Source of the DNA: Immersiella caudata
Taxonomy: Eukaryota > Ascomycota > Sordariomycetes > Sordariales > Lasiosphaeriaceae
Length of the DNA: 64,000 bases
Direction: 5' to 3'
NCBI GenBank assembly: GCA_030512335.1
Contig: JAULSU010000006.1
Span: 1,364,001 to 1,428,000 of the forward strand
Every line of letters starts with the position of its first letter. The stretch's first letter is position 1. This document shows, piece by piece, positions 1-11,194 of this stretch. A program made the translations under genes and the position numbers. The notes under the pieces are model-generated. The model worked only from the letters and a program-made list of their open reading frames with translations. It was not told the DNA's origin and ran no database searches.

Positions 1-471
1 GCCGTTCCAGCCGACCCATAAAAGGTGTCTTTGGAGCATTCTTCCGGCTGGTGTGGGGACTGGACCCCCTTGCTTTGATCTCCTTCAACACGGCCTGCAA
101 AGAAATCAGTCAGAGGCCAAAAAAGGGGGCACGAAGTTGAGACTCACCGCGCTAACGGAGAAGTTGTTGAGGTCTGCCTTCAATTTCTTGAGCAGGTCCT
201 CCATCTCCTGCAGTCTATTCAAAACGAACTCGGTGGTTCCATCGCCCAGCTTGTCGAGGCTTCCCTTGTCGAGACTGCCGGTGTGTGTCGAAGACTGCGA
301 CAAAAGGGAGACTTTGCGGGCGAATTGCGTGTAGAGGGCCTCCTCATTGGCGATGAACCGCGCGATGCCCCTGATTTCGCGGTCGGAGCGGATCTTTTTG
401 TACTCGTCAACCGCCTCCGTCACCTCTGGGAAGAGGCGCTGAACATCGTCCAAAACCCTAAAGTCCGCCAT
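1..471 (-). CDS. Partial helical N-terminal protein, 3' end outside window
   Basis: The gene starts at the ATG at 471 (MADFRVLDDVQRLF) and runs off the left edge. Exon 1 is 471-148, followed by a 53-nt intron (147-95, GTGAGT...TTTGCAG, phase 0), then exon 2 from 94 to the edge, open throughout. The visible part is mainly helical: an EYKKIR/REIRGIARFIANEE stretch at about residues 18-43, then a predicted helix RLQEMEDLLKKLKADL near residue 90. This pattern recalls the N-terminal helical region of fungal DUF7580-type or prion-inhibition-type proteins, but the similarity is weak and from memory, and no catalytic motif is visible. It is divergent from the NB-ARC gene at 1118 across about 650 bp. 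A longer open frame upstream (to 1053) was not used because it reads as leader sequence. Confidence 0.6.
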
Positions 472-1117
472 CGCAGTCAAGAGAGACTTGGATTTGCGAT
501 GAACCGAAGCTCTTGTCGCGCAGACCTTGGAGGGACAGAGTGATGTGAGTAAGGCTCGGAACAGCTGAGGTGGAGGGGCAGGATTAGGTCGGGACGTGAG
601 GGGCAGTCCTCGGGACGGTAAAATACAGGTAAGTGCGGAGTCGTGGGTCACATTGGTGCAAGCAGAGAGCCGCATGGCACCGGGCATGGGGAGCGCCTTG
701 GAAAAACAATTGGCCAGGAGTGCTGGATGCATAGCCCCTCCCCCTCCTGCCGTGTCTGCCTTCTTGGGGTGAGACCCCCGCGCACGTCGGTGAGCGCGCA
801 GGCCAACGAGACGCGTTTCTGCCCATCCATCTCGCCCTCTGCATCGTGGCCAACACCCTCTTCTTTCTCCAAAAGTGCAATTCTGAGATACACTGTGTTG
901 CCTAACTTTCTGCGGGAAGGAAGGTGGGGGGTCGAGCGTGCAAACCACATCATCTGGGTCGCATCGGAGATTCCCGACAGAACAGTTGCCTACCCCGCTC
1001 CATCCCACGAACTCCCTCTTGCCAGAGCCTTTTCTCCCCAGAAATTCGCACACAGTCCATGCTCGCTAATCGTCCCCTCCGCTACCAACTCGATCGTGCT
1101 CCCCATCACCGCCCACC
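472..1117. promoter_or_regulatory. Shared intergenic region between divergent genes
   Basis: This 646-bp stretch separates two divergent genes and should hold both promoters. Frames on both strands are open by chance but have low-quality composition. Pyrimidine-rich tracts near 1040-1110 lead into the ATG at 1118. No clear TATA box was identified. Confidence 0.4.
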
Positions 1118-4100
1118 ATGCCGTCCGCGGGCAGCACCAAAGCTGAGCGCGTTCAGCAGAGCCATGTGCTGAGGGCCAAAGCTCCCATTGCGGCTCGCTT
1201 TGAAGACTGCACTCAGACCTCAGTTCAACTCACATATGGTCTTCAGGCAAATCGCCAGGGCTCGGACGAGCTCCTTGCGCTGGCTCAGCGCTGTACAGAC
1301 AGGCTCGGGTTCTGGGGCGACGACAGCGGCGCCTCTTCCCGCGTTCTCGACTATGCTTTGGCGTGCTCCCCAACCTTGATGCGACAGACGGACGCTCTCC
1401 TAGTAGATCTGAGTTCGGCGCTTGAAAAAGGTAGGCTGGGCCGATTCTTACCCTTGATCGCGTGCAGTGCTGAAAAGAACAGCTGTCGCCTCATCCAGGA
1501 CCCCGCTGCTTGACGGGGGCGAGCCGTTCGATCTTCCCGGAGGGAAGCTAGCGCTGCTGCCAGAAGATGAGGATCCCGATACCGCCATGTACCTGCAAGA
1601 GGCTCTCGAAATCGTCGATTATCTGGTTAAGCTTCTTCCCGCTCTTCGTGACCCAATGGAAGAAGACGTCGAGGACTCGGAGACTCCGTTCCGGGCTTCG
1701 GCAGATTGGTACCATAAAGCAAAAGTCAGCGCCGCAGCTGCTTTCCGTGAGGCACCTGAAGCTCTGATACAGCGCCTGGTAAGAAGCCATCGGCGGAGGA
1801 AGCAGAACTTGCATTTGCGGGAGAGATTGAAGAAGGTGGAGGGCTACCCAGGCTCCCTCCGTGCTGACAGGGGCCACGTGATACCCACGCACTGGCGACG
1901 GCAACTCCACAGACGAGCGGACAAGCGATCTAACCTCGCTGACTCGGATGCCGGATTATCTACGACCCAGTCTCATGCAGAGACCGTTCTGTCAAAGCCT
2001 TACAGGGACGATGTGTCGCAGACCTCAGTGGCGAATTCGCAGTTGACTTCCATCCACACACCCAACCAACCAGCTACGGCCCTCGCGACCGACGCGGTTG
2101 AGTGTTTTGACTGCCCCTATTGTTATTCCGAAGTGCCCCTGGCAGTTACAGCAAGCGGGATGACTCTCGAGGAGTGGATCGATCATGTATTCCTCGATCT
2201 GAAGCCATACATCTGCACGTTTGGTAGCTGTCACCGCGGAGATAAGGCTTTCGGGACCAGGAAGGAGTGGTTCCAACACGAACTCGACTTCCACCGATCT
2301 CGCAACGTGTGGTCTTGTGGTATGTGTCGGAAGGTGTTCAGGACAGAGAACGAATTTGAGCGTCACCTGAAGACTTCCCTCCGAGAGTACGACTCAAAGA
2401 CCCTGGCAGCCTTTCTAGAGAGCTGCAAGAGATACTCGCAGGAGGAGCTGACGACTCAATGCCCTCTTTGCCGCACCAGCTGCACCAGTTTGTGGGACCT
2501 TGAGGACCACCTCGGACGGCACCTCGAGAGGTATGCGCTGGAGGCTATTCCGGATCTTGAGCTGATGGACGAGGAGGGCTCCGAAGTTCTACAGCACGTC
2601 CAAGAATATGTCGAAGACCAGAAAGCTCAACATGAGCCCATCCACGTCCCATCGACGATTCGAGCACCATCCCCTGAGCCACTCGTCATCGGCGACGTGC
2701 CCATCAGCCGCGTGACAGAGGCTAGTGATGCGTCGGCCATGGATGATCCTAAGGAGACCGGGTTGGCGGAAAACATGCCATTGAGAGAGAAAATCGGGGG
2801 CTTTCTCGAAGGGATGCCGGGGCGCCTCCCGCAGCACGCGCAGCCAAAGATCCATCCAAGAGACAAGGGATTCGTTGGAAGAGAATCGGACCTCCTGAAA
2901 ATACATAGTTCATTGTCCATACCAGGTCAAATTTGCACAATTACTGGCCGTGGAGGAAGTGGGAAGACATCAACCGCCATCGAGTACGCGTACAAGTACA
3001 GCGACGACTACGAATATATCTTCTGGGTCGATTCAGAAACGCCGGGGACGTGCCAAGCGAATTACAACACTATTGCCGACTTCATCGATGTTGGTGACCG
3101 GCCGGTGGACGAGACCAGTCTCACTGGCAGCATCAAACTGGCCTTGTCGAAACTTGAGCGCAGATGGCTTGTTGTATTCGATAATGTCGGAACGTGGCCT
3201 GACATTGCTCGATACATTCCACGCAATCTTCCGATCAGCAAGGGGTCCATCCTCATCACAAGTCGTTCGGGTCCTCAGCTCTCCGGTGTCTCTCACTATC
3301 AACGTCAAGTCGGCGTTAGACTAGAGCCCTGGGGGTTGGATCACAGTCGCGAGTTTCTGCTCACGTCCATCACGCCGAGATTGAGCAAGTCGAACCTTCA
3401 AGAGCACGAAGAGTATCATCTGGCGGAGAAAGTGGTGGAGGTCGTTGACCGTTTGCCCCTGGCGGTGAGCATGGTTGTGGGCTATATCAAGGTTTCGCGT
3501 TGTAACTTGGCCGAGTTCCTCGAAATGTGGGAAGAGAGAGCGACGAGCAAGAGGAGCAAGAAGAGAATCGACGCCGCCTTGGAAGCAGGAATTGACGGTA
3601 CCATCGACTCGCTCTGGGACATTGGCATCCGAGAGGTCCGGGCGAACTGCAGAAAGCTTCTGGATGTGTTGTCGTTCTTGGATCCCGGGGCTATTCTGAA
3701 GAGCCTTTTGGTCGGGGAACACGAGGAGGAGTATCTCGACTTCCTCCAGGCCAACGAGAAAATTCAGTGCGTCTGCGAAAGTCGATTTGGTTTTACTGTA
3801 TGCTGACAGAATTCCACAGGTACAAGAGGATGATCGAGCAGCTCGAGCGGCAGAGATTGATCACGGTCAGAGATCTGGAAGATGGGGACCAAGCGTACAG
3901 CATCCACCGAGTCCTCCAGCAAAAGATTCAGTTCGACATGGATGACTACAGCTATGCCGATGCGTTTAGGAAAGCGTTTCGTCTCATCCGAAAGAAGTTC
4001 CCGTCTGCGAGTGCCACTCAAGTCCCAAATCCCGCCAACCTAGAAGCTTGCAAGAGGTACATGCCCCACGTCTACAGCTTCCACAAGGTCTACCTAGAGC

Positions 4101-5326
4101 ACTACAACGATCACAACTCTGCCGCCATGAGGGAAACGAAGCCTGAAGACCTCGCCGAGCTTTTCTACGACGCTGGATTCTACGTGTGGGCTGGCCAGAC
4201 GACTGCATATAACGGAATCTCGTTCTTGGAAGCGGCTGACAACATCCTGAACAATATCAACTTCGATCCTGACGCCAAGCTCAGAGCCGACATTCACTGC
4301 ATGACTGGGCTGTTGCTTCTCAACATGGGATACGCAGAGCGGGCGGAGGGCACAAAACGCCTCAAGGCAGCTCTGCAGATTCGAAAGAACATCTACGCCA
4401 AGGAACAAACGGAAGAAAACGACATCTTGCTCCAAAACGCCGCAAACGACTACGCGCTTTCGCTCATGAACGAGTACAGATTCGGCAAAGCTGGTGGCAT
4501 TCTGAGAGACTGCCACGAGCGTTACAAGCTGTGGGGTCCCGAGTCCGAGAATCCTTTCGAGAATTCCAAGTTCTACGGGAACTACAGTGCTGTTTTGTTG
4601 TGGGAGAATAAGATTGACGAGGCGATTGAATTCATCGAACGCTGTCTCTCATACACGGAGAAGTTTACTGGCGGCAAAGGATCGCAGTACTACAGACGAC
4701 TCTTCTGGCTGGGCAATATTGTTCTCCAGTCCGGTGACTACCAGAAAGCGCTGGACATTCACTTGGAGGTACTGCGGGAGCGTGTGAGGATTCACGGCAA
4801 GCACAACGAGAATACAATCTTGAGCATGTACGCTGTCGGCGCGGCGTTCCACTATCGCGGAGATTTGCCCAGCGCAATGTGAGTGACATCCTAGAGCAAC
4901 GATTACTTGAGCTTGAGACTGACCCTCGATAACAGTGAGCATATCGAGCAGAGCATCGAGGCAGCGAAGTCTCACTTTATTCCCCCTGAAGCATATGGCC
5001 GGGCTCATTACCACCTGGCTCTGCTCTTGGAAAATCTTGGTGGCGACGTTGACAGAGTCCAGCGACTCAAAGCGGTGGCCATGGAACACATCGACAAGTT
5101 TGCGCACCACGCGCCAAAGATTCTTCGCGAGGCGGGTGACACACTCCCCGAAGCGATAAGACTCATGATGATTTTCGACGATATGCAGGGCACATTCCAA
5201 GGTCGATACACGGGACACTCCCTACTAAAGTACATGCGCGAGATGAAGGCAAAGGAGAAGCCAAGGCAGGCTGAGTGGGAGCAGGAGCGCCAAGAGGGAG
5301 AGACTTGGAGGGACCATCTCCACTAG
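1118..5326 (+). CDS. NLR-like receptor: C2H2 zinc fingers, NB-ARC, TPR
   Basis: Four exons, 1118-1430, 1483-3766, 3820-4878 and 4936-5326, give 1348 residues; the introns are 52, 53 and 57 nt. An alternative acceptor at 1467 keeps the frame but leaves a 37-nt intron. Residues 1-300 are the helical region usually found ahead of AcuF-like C2H2 fingers. Finger-like Cys/His pairs follow (CPYCYSEV near 315, then CTFGSC, CGMC...H, CPLC...H). The NB-ARC module starts at FVGRES (about 567), with Walker A GRGGSGKTS near 595, Walker B RRWLVVFDNV and the RLPLAVSMVVGY GxP motif. The C-terminal 450 residues are helical and TPR-like (ALDIHLEVLRERVRIHGKHN). Known biology: such STAND proteins sense ligands through the repeats, oligomerise by NB-ARC and signal through the N-terminus. 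The ligand is unknown. Repeats appear diverged rather than nearly identical. Confidence 0.85.
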
Positions 5327-5668
5327 ATATGTTTGAGAAGATGGGAATTGTATTTCAGTGACTTTTTTGTCGTTTGTCTACCAGAGCTAACGAAATGTCT
5401 AAGAACGTGAATGAATCGCGCCTCCATGCAATGCAAACTCCGTGATGAACCATTTCCGGTTGGGGGCCAGCTACCCCGAAAGCTGGCGAACGTATGATAT
5501 TATGGGCGGGGTCGTCAATCGTCCTCGTAACGTTGGTCATATCTCGTAATCCACCGATCGAACCATGGCGAGCCATCTGGAGGCGCTATCACGAGTGCAA
5601 AATGAGCTTCAGGCCACGGCAGCGGGGAGAAACGAGAGAGCCGTTGGATACGTACAAGAAAAGAAGAT
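5327..5668. other. Intergenic, no gene seen
   Basis: About 340 bp between convergent genes. It contains 3' flanking sequence only, and I see no gene, repeat or structured element in it. Confidence 0.5.
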
Positions 5669-5923
5669 CTAGGCGGCCATAGAGCCCTCCCCCAGGCAAA
5701 CGTTGTTTTTGCCATTATAAAAAAGGCAAGTGTCCTTCTCCTTGGAGAAGTTGGGATCGTCCTGCTCATGGCCGAACTGGGCCTTCCAGGGCTGCTCGCG
5801 AGCGTCGAGAGCGAGGGCGTCCTGCGCCCAGGCGGGAAGACTGGCGACACCCTTTTTGGGGCGAGCAGCCTTGGCGCTCGAGATAGAGGTGCTGCCCTGG
5901 ACTTGGTGGTGCTCTGCGGCCAT
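5669..5923 (-). CDS. Small conserved-looking hypothetical protein, 84 aa
   Basis: A single-exon frame from the ATG at 5923 encodes 84 residues. It is Ala/Lys-rich at the start (SISSAKAARPKKGVASLP), then has LPAWAQDALALDAREQPW and a C-terminal CLFYNGKNNVCLGEGS segment with two cysteines. No signal peptide or membrane segment is visible. Support for a real gene comes from the leader: 25 nt upstream of the ATG lies a good 53-nt intron (6001-5949, GTAAGT...CTATGACAG), as expected for a spliced 5' UTR. I do not recognise the family and give no function. The overlapping longer frame on the same strand has unnatural Arg/Ser/Pro composition and was discarded. Confidence 0.55.
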   Translation of the reverse strand: MAAEHHQVQGSTSISSAKAARPKKGVASLPAWAQDALALDAREQPWKAQFGHEQDDPNFSKEKDTCLFYNGKNNVCLGEGSMAA

Positions 5924-6485
5924 TGTTTCGTTGATGCAGATAATTGCACTGTCATAGGGGAATTAGTTGGATATGGGGCGATCTAGGCAGACATCACTTA
6001 CGGTGATGGGGGAGAGAGCCTCAAATAGAGAATAGAAAATGCGCGGTGCGGGAGCGCTTTGGTGGCTTGCTGGGATTGGTGGTTGGGTGCGGGGGGAAGA
6101 TACCTAAGAGTACTTTGCCCTCAACGAGCCGGTTATTTATCGTGCATGCCTTCTCCACAAAAGCGGCACACTGGCTGGAGCTGCGACACGGGTGTAAGCA
6201 CGACTCAACTTCTGGCTCACACACCGCCATAAATTTGCTCATTCAACGAAGCAGTCGGTGCTTTCCAGTCACCTGCGTGGCTGTTGGTGCTTTCCAATTC
6301 ATCTGCGTGGGTCATGTCATTGTCGTCCAATCCACCAACAGTCACCACCGAGATTGGACCTCAGGTGGCTCACCAAAGCCGGGTACTCGCGTTTGCAAAT
6401 AAATGACGAGCACCATCGCTCAGCGTGCTTGTCCAATCTCAATAAATACCAACCGAATTTCCCAATTGCAGGGGACAGAGCAAAC

Positions 6486-7587
6486 ATGGCTTGCGGCACC
6501 GTGACGGGCGAGATTAACTACCTCAAGAGGCTTGACCTCTACCAGAAGGAGAAGCCCTTCCAGCTGTTTATCCCTGTGGACGAGAATGGCCCCGGTCCTC
6601 GGAGTTCGAACTTGGAGTTTGAAATGAAGGAGCAGACCTTTGTCGACATCCGCGAGAACCTGCGGGACTTCTCCTTGGACACCCATGGGTTCGAGGTTGG
6701 AATGCGCCCGACGGCTCTGGCCCCCGCGGACTTCCACAGCCGAGACACAGTGGAGACGAGGTATTTCGAAGAGGTCAAGGACATCCTTAAAAACATCGAT
6801 GGGGGCTATGACGAGATTTTTATCTTTGACCATAGAGTATGTGTCAATTCACCTCGGTGACTCGTGGGGTGTTTCTTAGGAGAAGGGCTAATGGGGTTTC
6901 CAGCTTCGAGATGCGGCCGTCCCAAAGGAGGAAGTCCTCCTCGACATGAATGACCTCGCACAATGGCTTCGACCCTCACCAAATGTCCACATTGGTATGA
7001 CCCCACTGAGGTCAAGTGCCCGGTAACCCCATTCTGACACCATCGCAGACCAAAGCCCCCGCGCGGTGGTACACCGAATCCTCCTCCACCTCCCGGAGGA
7101 TGGGCCATATCTGCTTCAGGGCAGAGTTCGGGTCGTCAAGTAAGCCCTCGCCGCACTCCGAGTTGCAGTGCCTCAGCTGATACATCTCTCCAGTGTGTGG
7201 CGACCAATTGAGAACCCTGTCGAGAGCTACCCGCTGGCCTTCTGCGATCCGCGTACGGCGGGGGAGACGGACCTGATTGAGTGCGATCACGTCAGAAGGA
7301 AGTTCAAGGGTGCCAACATGTACATGCATCATAGCCCGGGACAAAAGTGGTATTATCTCGGAAATCAGCAGCCCGAAGAGTATTTGCTACTGAAGATGTT
7401 CGACTCCGACTCAACAGTGGAGGCCAAGGGTGAGTTGCTCCACTCAAACCGCATATGCAGTGAAACTAAGATCGAAGCAGCGGTCCCTCATGCCTCATTC
7501 CATCATCCCCTGTCGACACCGCAGTCCAGGCCCCGCAAAAGCATTGAGGTTCGCGCATTGGTCTTCAACTATCCTCCCGAGGAGTGA
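6486..7587 (+). CDS. CmcJ/NvfI (GA4 desaturase-like) family oxidoreductase
   Basis: Five exons, 6486-6836, 6904-6994, 7049-7139, 7194-7429 and 7481-7587, splice into 291 residues with consistent phases; introns are 67, 54, 54 and 51 nt. The protein matches the fungal family annotated as CmcJ-like methoxylase/GA4 desaturase: TGEINYLKRLDLY at the start, VVNVWRPIENPVESYPLAFCD in the middle (spanning an exon join), GQKWYYLGNQQPEEYLLLKMFDS, and the C-terminal SIEVRALVFNYP. Family members include oxidoreductases of secondary metabolism, but most are uncharacterised and no biosynthetic cluster is visible here, so the substrate is unknown. No signal peptide or membrane segment, so probably cytosolic. 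A mutated copy of exon 1 lies at 9758-10108 on the other strand. Confidence 0.88.
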
Positions 7588-9278
7588 AGCACAAATGGAG
7601 AGGCGCGCTTGGAGCTCTGGGGGCCCAGCCGATGTCGGATAGCGGAATAGACCAATTTCGATGCACCCATTCCCGCCTGAATCAAGTTTGACCGTGCCGT
7701 TGAGGTTGCGCGCGCAAACATACGAGACGATCCCTGGTACCAGTGGCGGTCAGTGGAAGATAAGACTCTCTCGGGAGAAATCGGTTACACCGCTGCGCTT
7801 GCACTCAGTCGTGAAACCCTAGTGACGGCCCAGCCTCAGCCGTTGGGCTTGTGACCGATCGAGAAGGGGAAGCAGTCACGAGACCCTGCAGCTCTCCAGC
7901 TACAGAACAGAAAGTTCTTCAACCCACGCAGTTGGCCCACAATTAAGGCGACTAGAGGAAAGCTCAACTCCCCCAACCCATCAGACCACCCGCTGATTCT
8001 GTGCGCACTTAGCAATCACAACGGGCACCAAATTCCAGGATCATCTCCGCCACTGTGCCATCTCGTATCCCCACTGTCCTCCCATATCGCCGGATGTGCC
8101 TCACCCCTCCAGAGCCCTGCGAAGCGGTGGAATGCAGTAGGATAAACCATTACCACAATAGCGCTCAGGCATGGCGAAAGTGTTACTCAATTGAAACAGA
8201 CCGATGGTTGACCGAAGGTGGTAACCGCTAGAGCGGTCGGGTTCAGAGCACAGTCGTGCTCTTTCACAAGCTTAGCCGCAGTCCGCGAACCACCGGGGCC
8301 TTAGTGCAGGGGGCTGATGTACCTGAATGTACAAAGGCGATAAGGGTCGTTTGTGCTAGATTTGGTTGGCCAATTGCACTCGCGGCTCGGTTGTCTTCAG
8401 CCGGATCGTCCAAGCGCAGTGACCGACCCCCCTCGGATGACAGCTTGCATCAAGCGATCCCACCGGATTTGAGATTTCCCATGTCGCGGGGTCTTTTGCT
8501 TCGTGAACCCCGTAAGATGGGCGTGGTGAGCCTTGTAGCAAAGATGAGAAAATTTGGTGAGAATGGGGTTAGGGTTGCTGAATGAGACCTTCTGAGAAGC
8601 AAATCCCCGATCAGAGATCAAGGCGGCCCGGATCTACAAACACGGAGATTGGCGAGAGAAATATAGATCTAGACATATAGTAGATCTGGGTGTCTTAGTA
8701 ATGGGTATTAGCTCACTCCCAACCCCACGGATCCGGCATCGTTGCCAGCGGCTATCCCATCCGCCATCCCTGGCAGTGACGTAGCGTGATCATGTAGGCA
8801 GGCAAGAAGCATGTTTTACACGCCCCATAGGCATCCAATGACCCTGGGCGATGCTTGTTCGGACCCATTTTTTACCAGATTTTTATATCAGGGACGTGGT
8901 GTGGAGGTGGGTACATGTACCGGGAGGTACACCTAGGTGGTCGAACTGGGTCAGGAAATTTGGACTCTTGGGTGTTGGTTGGAATCGAACGATTTTTGTT
9001 TCTTTTTGTGGGTTGGGTTAGTTCCAGTCGTGATGACTGTGCGGTGTAGGCTTAGTGGAAAGGGTGGGATTTCGCGGGTGAAATTGAGATCTGAGCGGGG
9101 TAGATCTGGAGGTCAAGCGTGGGACTGAATGGGGGAGGGGGTATCTTTGGTATGAGTCTGGGTTAATGGTTATCTTCATGTTCACTTCTTGGTTCTCTAT
9201 ACACTGAAACAGATGCATCTCTTTGGGCTGTCAGGCGTGACGTAACCTCTCAGACCGATGTCGTGGCTAACCCTTCCA
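7588..9278. other. 1.7-kb intergenic stretch without a recognisable gene
   Basis: No frame in this stretch has convincing coding character, including an open frame at 8256-8585. Short AT-rich patches with repeated TAGATCT words occur at about 8660-8690. It separates the CmcJ-family gene from the rearranged relics. Confidence 0.45.
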
Positions 9279-9700
9279 TCAGTCTTGTCTTCTTTTTCCA
9301 AGAGTTATGACCCTGCGTTCGTATACCTTCAACATATCAGCAACATCACGATGCCCCTTGTCGGCGGCAGCTTTGTTGGGGTGTTGTGCCCTGACACGCC
9401 TGAAAAAATGCCGGCATCCATCCGCATCGCGAGCGGTCGGCAAATCTTGTGGTAGCCATAGAACGCTGCATTCCATAGGGGCGTACGTTTGCATTGTCAA
9501 CAACTACAGCGTCGATGTGAGGGCTTTGAAGTAGAGATTCAACAATGGTTGTCTTGATGTCGTCGTCACAGTTGGACTTGATAACCGCGTTCAGGGCCGT
9601 ATCTCCGTCGTTGTCCCTTGCATTGATCAGTGAGTCAACCTTCAATACGAGATCCTGGACAGCTGAAGTCCGGCCGCATATCGCTGCTAGATGCAACGCT
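9279..9700 (-). pseudogene. Ankyrin-repeat gene fragment
   Basis: Reading the minus strand from about 9700 gives ankyrin-type sequence: LHLAAICGRTSAVQDLVLK, then LINARDNDGDTALNAVIK and a third partial repeat ending VVVDNANV. The frame then shifts: PLWNAAFYGYHK continues in another frame, and a third frame carries NKAAADKGHRDVADMLKVY to a stop at 9279. With two frame changes and no start it is a relic of the C-terminal end of an ankyrin-repeat protein. Just upstream, after about 60 bp of AT-rich sequence, lies the copied exon of the CmcJ-family gene. The two relics may have been brought together by rearrangement. Confidence 0.65.
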
Positions 9701-9757
9701 ATCTGTTTCTCCTTATTTATTATACTTAGAAAACATAAGCCACCGAAGTGAATTAAC

Positions 9758-10108
9758 CTTTATAATCAAAGATAAAAACCTCATCATAACCCCATCGACG
9801 TTCTTAAAGATATCCTTAACCTCATCAAAATACCTCGTCTCCACTATGTCTCGGCTGTAGAAATCCGCGGGGGCTAGAGCCGTCGGGCGTATTCCAACCT
9901 TAAACCCATGGGTGTCTAGGGAGAAGTCCCGCAGGTTCTCGCGGATGTCGACAAAGGTCTGCTCCTTCATTTCAAACTCCAAGTTCGAACTCCGAGGACC
10001 GGGGCTATTCTCGTCCACAGGGATGAACAGCTGGAAGGGCTTCTCCTTCTGGTAGAGGTCAAGCCTCTTGAGGTAGTTAATCTCGCCCGTCACGGTGCCG
10101 CAAGCCAT
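9758..10108 (-). pseudogene. RIP-like mutated copy of exon 1 of the CmcJ-family gene
   Basis: The segment aligns from ATG to the exact exon-1/intron-1 boundary of the gene at 6486, in opposite orientation. The first 200 nt are almost identical (a handful of changes). The last 140 nt have about twenty differences, roughly three quarters of which are C-to-T or G-to-A. One G is missing from a G5 run, which breaks the frame near the end. Upstream homology stops within about 10 nt of the ATG. Exons 2-5 are absent. It cannot encode a functional enzyme. Confidence 0.8.
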
Positions 10109-10407
10109 ATTTGCAGCTCCGCTCGCCCAATCAGCAGGATCAATGACACCTCGTCATTCACGGAACAGCGCGCTTTGGATCTGACAACACGCATCATCCC
10201 ACGTTGATGTCGGGACTGCGATGGCCAGGGACCGCGAATCCCCAGCATATTCACGGCAAAAAAGTGGGGCTGATCGGAATGTGCAACAATGGAGCAGGGC
10301 GTATCTATAACTGAACCTTTCCCACCTCCGCGGACAGCTCAGGTCGCAGTCCTTCTCAAAATCAGATTTTGAAGCTTCTACCTTGAATCCTCGATACCCA
10401 TCCCACA

Positions 10408-10740
10408 ATGATCTCCCAGGTTCGAAATGGGACCGATGGCGAAACCCCAACGGCGGTTGAGCCTGGAGCACCCACGACGGCCACTACCTCACCGTCGTCG
10501 CCCGAGCCCAACGAAATGCAGACACTAGCGTTTGGGATCATCGGCACCTTTCTCGCTATCATTGGTCTCTATGTAGCCTACCGCCAGCTACTAGCCATAC
10601 GCCATCGTCGAGAACCTTCCACCCAACTCAACGGCCATGAAGATGACGATTCGGAGCCCCCACGCGCAGACCACACACCACACCCCAACGCGACGGACCC
10701 TGAACAACCTATCGTCACAGCTGGATCCTCTACACTATAG
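10408..10740 (+). CDS. Small single-pass membrane protein, 110 aa
   Basis: A single-exon frame from the ATG at 10408 (context cacaATG) to the stop at 10740 encodes 110 residues. An N-terminal Thr/Pro/Ser-rich stretch of about 37 residues is followed by one hydrophobic segment, TLAFGIIGTFLAIIGLYVAY (about 38-57), a basic patch RHRRE and an acidic, His/Pro-rich tail. The layout fits a small bitopic membrane protein with a lumenal or outside N-terminus and a cytoplasmic tail by the positive-inside rule. Similar short proteins are common as hypothetical genes in related fungi, from memory. No function is assigned. It is convergent with the MFS gene. Confidence 0.5.
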   Translation: MISQVRNGTDGETPTAVEPGAPTTATTSPSSPEPNEMQTLAFGIIGTFLAIIGLYVAYRQLLAIRHRREPSTQLNGHEDDDSEPPRADHTPHPNATDPEQPIVTAGSSTL

Positions 10741-11194
10741 GTGTGTCTTTAACCACCACTTAACCTCAGCATCTGCCTTTCCCTCAGGTCGTCAACCCTC
10801 GGTCGCGTTGTTTCGCCGTCACTAACCTCGTTCTTCGTAGTACCGCTACCTTCCATTGGCTGCTGTGTTTTTCCCCTTGGTGTTTGGATTTTTACTTCCT
10901 GGCTGCAAGGCATGAATAAACGCTCCAATTCAACTAGTTTCATTCCACCGTGTCGGCGCTTCTTTGGTATGAATGGAGGTTTTGTGATGGCCGTGTTTGC
11001 CTTTTCGTGCTTCACCATCTGAAAAAAAAAGCAAAAAAAAAAGCGTCTCTTCATACTCGGCCCATTGCTAGCAGTAATGAATCAACCGCGGGGAACGTGG
11101 CCTCATAAAGCAATATCCGTAGCTGACCCTTTTAACTAGCCCTGTATTCTATTTTCGAGTGTCTCGCATACCAGATCTTGCAATACCTTCTACC
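10741..11194. other. Intergenic region between convergent genes
   Basis: About 450 bp holding the 3' flanks of two convergent genes. It includes A-rich tracts at about 11020-11042. No gene seen. Confidence 0.45.

Noticed and set aside
472..1053. Upstream extension of the first minus-strand gene
   Set aside because: The composition is Cys/Arg/Pro-rich and erratic, and the in-frame ATG at 471 begins clean protein sequence.
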